Shown here one piece after another: positions 6,669 to 10,188 of a stretch of DNA of 10,188 bases. This DNA comes from Rhodobacter sp. (GTDB lineage Bacteria; Pseudomonadota; Alphaproteobacteria; Rhodobacterales; Rhodobacteraceae): assembly GCA_013824055.1 (NCBI GenBank), contig PNNE01000111.1, positions 1 through 10,188 on the forward strand, in the 5' to 3' direction. A model generated the notes under the pieces. It saw only the letters and a program-made list of their open reading frames with translations, searched no databases and had not been told where the DNA came from. The stretch's first letter is position 1; every line of letters begins with the position of its first letter. A program made the translations under genes and the position numbers.

Positions 6669-7605
6669 CCTGTTGCGCCGGGCGCTTGCGGTCTACGGCC
6701 TGCCCGAGGATACGCCGCTGACCCTGCTCAACCGCTCGGAAAACGAGACGTGGCGGGCGGGGGACCTGATCTTGCGCCTTCACCGGCAGGGCTATCACAC
6801 GCCGCCCGAGATTGCCTCGGAACTGGCCTGGCTGACCGCCTTGCAGGACCTGTCCGGCCTGACCACCACCCGTCCCATCCCCGGCGCGCAGGGCCTGGTG
6901 ACCGGGATCGCAGGCCGCCACATCGTCGCCTTCGCCCCCATCGACGGCCAGGAGCTGCAGCCCGGCGACGACCTCGCCCGCTGGTTCGCGCCGCTGGGAG
7001 AGATCACTGCGCGCCTGCACCTTCACGCGCGGCAATGGACGCCGCCGCCCGGCTTCACCCGCAAGCGCTGGGACGTCGAAACCATCCTCGGACCCGAACC
7101 GCATTGGGGCCACTGGCGACAGGCGCAGGGCCTGGACCGCGACGGCGAAGCGCTGCTGGCCCGCGCGACCGACGCGCTGGCAGCGAAGCTGCACGCTTAC
7201 GGCACCGGGCCGCAGGTCTTTGGCCTGATCCACGCCGATCTGCGGCTGGCCAACCTGATGGTTGCGGGCGACACCCTGACCGCCATCGACTTCGACGACT
7301 GCGGCTTCGGCTGGTGGGTCTACGACCTTGCCGCCGCTCTCAGCTTCATCGAGACCGATCCGCGCCTGCCTGACCTGATTGCGGCTTGGGTCGACGGCTA
7401 CAGCCGCATCGCGAATTCGGGACCGGAAGATCGCGCGATGATCCCGTCGCTGATCTTGCTGCGCCGGGTCCTGCTGACCGCCTGGCTTGCCACCCGCGCC
7501 GACAGCGACACCGCAGTGGCGCTGGGCGGTCCGGCCTATACACAGGGCACGCTGGACCTGGCGGACCGCTACCTCTTGGACGGGCTGGCGGCGTTCCTTC
7601 CCTGA
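6661..7605 (+). CDS. APH/SrkA-type phosphotransferase, substrate unknown
   Basis: This 314-residue protein is an aminoglycoside-phosphotransferase-fold (choline kinase/SrkA/homoserine kinase II-like) enzyme that should transfer phosphate from ATP to a small molecule or a protein. The catalytic loop reads HADLRLANL (His191, Asp193, Asn198; HxDxxxxN). The metal-binding motif is IDFDDCGFGWWVYDLA, with Asp210 as the DFG-equivalent aspartate. The N-terminal lobe has NRSENETWR and LILRLHRQGY, the latter carrying the expected basic residue for ATP, and ASELAWLTALQ as the helix with the conserved Glu. Start ATG 6661 lies within the end of cobF (8-base overlap), implying translational coupling; an upstream in-frame extension to 6589 is less likely. 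Membership of the B12 riboswitch unit suggests a link to cobalamin or cobalt metabolism, but substrate and role are unknown. Confidence 0.85.
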   Translation: MSDLLRRALAVYGLPEDTPLTLLNRSENETWRAGDLILRLHRQGYHTPPEIASELAWLTALQDLSGLTTTRPIPGAQGLVTGIAGRHIVAFAPIDGQELQPGDDLARWFAPLGEITARLHLHARQWTPPPGFTRKRWDVETILGPEPHWGHWRQAQGLDRDGEALLARATDALAAKLHAYGTGPQVFGLIHADLRLANLMVAGDTLTAIDFDDCGFGWWVYDLAAALSFIETDPRLPDLIAAWVDGYSRIANSGPEDRAMIPSLILLRRVLLTAWLATRADSDTAVALGGPAYTQGTLDLADRYLLDGLAAFLP

Positions 7606-7614
7606 CCGAGGCTC

Positions 7615-7669
7615 CTCGTGCGCCTTCGGCTTCTCGTCGCAAGCGAGGAGGGACGAAGGCACCGACGAG
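7615..7669. terminator. Imperfect hairpin between convergent genes (possible bidirectional terminator)
   Basis: CTCGTGCGCCTTCG (7615-7628) can pair with CGAAGGCACCGACGAG (7654-7669) with a short bulge. A smaller stem CTCG...CGAG lies in the loop. It fills the 73-base gap between the stop of the kinase (7605) and the stop of the minus-strand transporter (7679), the place where a shared terminator is expected. There is no T-tract on either strand, so it is not a classical intrinsic terminator; high-GC alphaproteobacteria often lack one. Confidence 0.45.
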
Positions 7670-7678
7670 CGGCCCGGT

Positions 7679-8581
7679 TCATTCCTTCAGCAGCAACGCC
7701 AGCGCCAGCACCGTCATCGCCACGCCGACCAGCACGAGGACGGGCTGCACCGACCCATGCAGGGCCAGCTCCCACAGGGCGACCCAGCTGGGGACCAGAT
7801 AGGTATAGGCCATCACCTTCGCGGCGGGCAGCCGCAGGGTGGCGTATTGCAGCAGCACGAAGGTCATCGCGCTGGCCGCCACCGCAACATAGACCAGCGT
7901 CACCCAGACGATCCCCGGCAGCGCGGGCCAGTCCGTCGCCAGCACCGCAGGCCAGGCGTAAAGCGCCAGCAGCAGGGTCCCCGCCAGCATCATCCCGAAG
8001 GTGAAGACCACCGCAGGCTCGCCCCGGTTCAGCCTGCGCACCAGCGGAGCATAGGCCGCATGGGCGACGCAGCCGACGAAATAGATCACCTCGCCGCGCC
8101 CGATCTCCAGCCGCGCAATCGCGCCAGGGTCGGCGCGGAAGATCACCCACAGCGCGCCCACCCCCCCGATGGCCAGCGCCAGCGCCATCCGCCCGGTCAG
8201 GCGCTGCCGCAGGAACAGCCAGCCGAACCCCGCCGCCATCACCGGCGTCAACGTGAACACCGCCGCCGCCGAGACCGGAGGCGCGGTCTTCAACCCCTCG
8301 AACATCAGCACGAAATAGGCGCCCAGCAGCCCGCCCAGCACCAGATAGCGCCACGGAGCCACCCAGGCGCTGCGCGGGATGCCTGTCGTCAGCGCCGCCG
8401 CCATTCCGACCAGCACTCCCGCCAGGATGAACCGCACCACCGACAAGGCGCCGGGGTCGATGTGCGGCGCGGCCAGCACTCCCAGCGAGAAGGAGCCCGC
8501 GACCAGCGCCGAGAAGGCCAGCATCGCCAGATGCCCGCGCGCGGGCCTGGACAGGCCGGACAGGATCTGGCCGACCAGCAT
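7679..8581 (-). CDS. EamA/DMT-family transporter
   Basis: This is a 300-residue, very hydrophobic inner-membrane protein with about ten membrane spans in two EamA repeats (roughly residues 10-145 and 155-290), the normal size for drug/metabolite transporters of the RhaT/YdcZ/EamA type. Typical features are VRFILAGVLVGMAAAL in the third span region, FVLMFEGLKTAPPVSAAAVF and FTLTPVMAAGFGWLFLRQRL closing the first repeat. The mirror second repeat has VFTFGMMLAGTLLL, YVAVAASAMTFVLLQYATL and AYTYLVPSWVALWEL. The start ATG (8581-8579) shares one base with the LysR stop (TGATG), which suggests translational coupling. The same frame stays open far upstream to 9688, but that part shadows the LysR gene. 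Substrate is unknown; families like this export amino acids or metabolites. Confidence 0.88.
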   Translation of the reverse strand: MLVGQILSGLSRPARGHLAMLAFSALVAGSFSLGVLAAPHIDPGALSVVRFILAGVLVGMAAALTTGIPRSAWVAPWRYLVLGGLLGAYFVLMFEGLKTAPPVSAAAVFTLTPVMAAGFGWLFLRQRLTGRMALALAIGGVGALWVIFRADPGAIARLEIGRGEVIYFVGCVAHAAYAPLVRRLNRGEPAVVFTFGMMLAGTLLLALYAWPAVLATDWPALPGIVWVTLVYVAVAASAMTFVLLQYATLRLPAAKVMAYTYLVPSWVALWELALHGSVQPVLVLVGVAMTVLALALLLKE

Positions 8582-9465
8582 CAGCCGCAGGATTTCCAGT
8601 CCTTCGCCGCGTCCTTCAGATGCACCAGGAACGCCTGCACCTTGCGGGTCCGGTGCAGGTCGACATGGGTCACGATCCGCAACTGGGATTCCCACTCCGC
8701 GCGCGCGGGCAGGATTTCCACCAGGTCCGGGTCTTCCAGGGCACGGAAACTCATCATGAAACCGATCCCCGCGCCCTGCCGAACCGCCTGCTCCAGGGCC
8801 GTGGCTTCCGTCGCGGCATAGGCGATCTGGTCGGGATGCACGGTCGCCCGCAGCCAGCGGTGGAAGGGCGCGCGGGTGACTTCGGCATCGGTGCAGACGA
8901 AGCGATGCCCGGCAAACTCGGCCTCGGACTTCGGGCGCCCGTGGCGGTCCACATAACTGCGCGCGGCGTAAAGCGCCGCCTGCATCCGGGTCAGCGGCTG
9001 GACGACATTGTCCGGCTCCTCGGGTCCGTTGCCCGCGCGGATCGCCACATGCGCCTCGCCATAGTCCAGCCGGAAGACCCGCATGTCGGTCAGGAAGCGC
9101 ACCCGAACATCCGGGAACTTGTCCTGAAAGCTGACCATCACCGGCGTCAGCAGGTCCCCGATCCCCGAGATCGACGTCACCACCAGCTCGCCCGCGACAG
9201 TCTCGCCCTGGCCCTTGATCCGGCTGACCAGGTGGGCGAACTGCTCTTCGGTCGTCTGGGCCACTGCCAGCAGGTCGCGCCCTGATTCCGTCGGCGTGTA
9301 GCCCCGCGCATGGCGCTGGAACAGCTTCACCCCCAGGCGTTTCTCCAGTGCGTCGATGTGGCGGATCACCGTCGCATGGTGGACCCCCAGGACCTCGGCC
9401 GCGCCCGAGACGGTGCCCAGCCGCGCCACCTGGAATGCCGTGCGGATTTCGTCCCAGTTCTCCAT
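8581..9465 (-). CDS. LysR-family transcriptional regulator
   Basis: This 294-residue protein has an N-terminal winged helix-turn-helix (residues about 1-62) containing WDEIRTAFQVARLGTVSGAA, VHHATVIRHIDALEKRLG and LFQRHARGYTPTESG, the classical LysR DNA-binding pattern. A substrate-binding domain follows, with GELVVTSISGIGDLLTPVM opening it, DYGEAHVAIRAG and QAVRQGAGIGFMM inside. Its last residues are close to the C-terminus expected for the family (about 300). I place the start at ATG 9465, because AAGGAGG (complement of 9471-9477) lies 5 bases upstream; an upstream ATG at 9492 would add nine residues and has no such site. It is co-directional with and overlaps the EamA transporter rather than facing it, so it may control its own transcript including the transporter. 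Effector unknown. Confidence 0.92.
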   Translation of the reverse strand: MENWDEIRTAFQVARLGTVSGAAEVLGVHHATVIRHIDALEKRLGVKLFQRHARGYTPTESGRDLLAVAQTTEEQFAHLVSRIKGQGETVAGELVVTSISGIGDLLTPVMVSFQDKFPDVRVRFLTDMRVFRLDYGEAHVAIRAGNGPEEPDNVVQPLTRMQAALYAARSYVDRHGRPKSEAEFAGHRFVCTDAEVTRAPFHRWLRATVHPDQIAYAATEATALEQAVRQGAGIGFMMSFRALEDPDLVEILPARAEWESQLRIVTHVDLHRTRKVQAFLVHLKDAAKDWKSCG

Positions 9466-9492
9466 CCCGCCCTCCTTGGTGCATCCATGCAC

Positions 9493-9701
9493 ATGAACCC
9501 CGCTTGAGGGCCGATTTGCAAGGACAAAGCCCGCCGCGAGCTGCTTGATGGTCGCCCGGCCGCCGCCATGCCGCCGCCGTCGAGCGCGCCTTGTCCGAGA
9601 GGTTTCCCTGGATCGACCGCGAGACGCTGGACGGCCTGCTTGTGCGCTGCGACATGGTGAAAAGCCTGGACGACCTGCCGCCGATCACCCTTCCCGCTTG
9701 A
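9493..9701 (+). pseudogene. Possible frameshifted gene remnant, unrecognised
   Basis: One frame open between stops at 9546-9548 and 9699-9701 ends in a protein-like stretch (VERALSERFPWIDRETLDGL, then LVRCDMVKSLDDLPPITLPA). The neighbouring frame just upstream reads ICKDKARRELLDGRPAAA. Adding a single C in the CCG/GCC-rich run near 9565-9570 would join the two into one coherent frame. Upstream of that, ATG 9493 is in the first frame but meets TGA at 9505-9507. It may be a decayed gene, a one-base sequence error, a small real gene with a non-ATG start such as TTG 9591, or chance in high-GC DNA. I do not recognise a family. Confidence 0.25.
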
Positions 9702-9726
9702 CTTGGGCCTGTCGCGGGCGTATCCG
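9698..9726 (+). promoter_or_regulatory. Candidate distal promoter for ffh
   Basis: TTGACT (9698-9703) and TATCCG (9721-9726) are separated by exactly 17 bases, a good -35 with a fair -10. Transcription would start about 150 bases before ffh. The -35 overlaps the stop of the possible remnant. The remaining leader contains a small GGGC-ATT-GCCC hairpin (about 9756-9766) but nothing else I can name. Confidence 0.4.
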
Positions 9727-9824
9727 CCAGCCCAATTCCCCGGAGGCATCAGCTTCCGGTCCCTTGGGCATTGCCCGGGATCGCCATCCGTCAGCGCAGG
9801 TGCGCCCACGGGTGCCATTCCGCT

Positions 9825-9854
9825 TTGCGTCCTGGGTTCGCCGCCCCATATCGG
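9825..9854 (+). promoter_or_regulatory. Candidate proximal promoter for ffh
   Basis: TTGCGT (9825-9830) and TATCGG (9849-9854) are separated by 18 bases; transcription would begin about 20 bases before the ffh ATG. This is weaker than the distal candidate. Only one of the two may be real. Confidence 0.25.
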
Positions 9855-9880
9855 GGCAACCGCAACGAAAGGGTGACGCG

Positions 9881-10188
9881 ATGTTCGAAAGCCTGTCAGA
9901 ACGCCTTGGCGGCGTCTTCGACCGTCTGACCAAGGCCGGCGCGCTGTCCGAGGCCGACGTCGTCACCGCTCTGCGCGAAGTCCGCGTCGCCCTGCTGGAG
10001 GCCGACGTCTCGCTTCCCGTCGCCCGCGACTTCATCAAGCGCGTGACCGAAAAGGCCACCGGGTCTGCGGTGACGAAGTCGATCACTCCCGGCCAGATGG
10101 TCGTCAAGATCGTCCATGACGAGTTGATCCGCGTCCTCGCCGGCGACGACACGCCCGAGGCGCTGAAGATCGACAACCCGCCCAGCGT
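9881..10188 (+). CDS. ffh: Signal recognition particle protein Ffh, N-terminal part (runs off right edge)
   Basis: Ffh is the GTPase protein of the signal recognition particle; with 4.5S RNA it binds signal sequences at the ribosome and docks on FtsY at the membrane. Visible are 102 codons beginning MFESLSERLGGVFDRLTKAG, then ALREVRVALLEADVSLPVAR and DFIKRVTEKATG, the well-known helical N domain. The G domain with its GxxGxGKTT P-loop would begin just beyond the window. The start is the natural family start, with a weak AAAGGG before the ATG. It is unrelated in function to the B12 genes and is a housekeeping boundary for the cluster. Nothing odd is seen in the part present. Confidence 0.96.
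   Translation, partial: MFESLSERLGGVFDRLTKAGALSEADVVTALREVRVALLEADVSLPVARDFIKRVTEKATGSAVTKSITPGQMVVKIVHDELIRVLAGDDTPEALKIDNPPS

Noticed and set aside
7487..8821. A 444-codon plus-strand open frame
   Set aside because: It is rich in Q, R and H, antisense to the transporter and regulator, and matches no family.
7679..9688. A 669-codon minus-strand open frame spanning both transporter and regulator
   Set aside because: Only the last 300 codons read as a membrane transporter. The upstream part is an off-frame shadow of the LysR gene, whose own frame is clearly conserved.
1..10188. CRISPR arrays, tRNA or rRNA genes, insertion sequences, phage or defence genes
   Set aside because: No regular direct repeats, no cloverleaf with a CCA-type end, and no transposase or integrase motifs were seen on either strand.

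Overview
This is a high-GC window that looks like an alphaproteobacterium of the Rhodobacteraceae (Paracoccus/Rhodobacter-like). The evidence is an aerobic-type cobalamin (vitamin B12) gene set with CobF, CobE and fused CobL, a proteobacterial-style Ffh start, and very strong G/C wobble preference. The genus is an inference from protein style, not from a search.

Layout. Positions 1-314 (minus) hold the start of cobK, cut by the window edge. On the plus strand follow cobL (313-1482), cobE (1479-1838), cobM (1987-2772), cobB (2769-4085) and cobA (4183-4911), several joined by 4-bp ATGA overlaps. A clear cobalamin riboswitch (about 4968-5161) then precedes a second plus-strand unit: a CbiM-type cobalt transporter S-component (5204-5872), cobF (5925-6668) and an APH/SrkA-type small-molecule kinase (6661-7605) that overlaps cobF. 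A hairpin-rich gap (7606-7678) separates this from a convergent pair on the minus strand: an EamA/DMT transporter (7679-8581) and a LysR-type regulator (8581-9465) whose stop and start codons overlap. About 415 bases without a confident gene (9466-9880) hold a possible gene remnant and candidate promoters. The start of ffh (signal recognition particle GTPase) begins at 9881 and runs off the right edge.

How it works together. CobA makes precorrin-2. CobM, CobF, CobK and CobL carry out C-11 methylation, C-1 methylation with deacylation, NADPH reduction, and C-5/C-15 methylation with decarboxylation. CobB makes the a,c-diamide. CobE is an accessory protein of the same pathway. The riboswitch should lower expression of the cobalt importer, and probably of cobF and the kinase, when B12 is plentiful. 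Genes such as cobI, cobJ, cobH, cobG/cobZ and cobN are not in the window.

Most of this is a recognisable known pathway. The least explained part is the riboswitch-controlled unit: CbiM with no CbiN/Q/O beside it, plus an uncharacterised kinase overlapping cobF.
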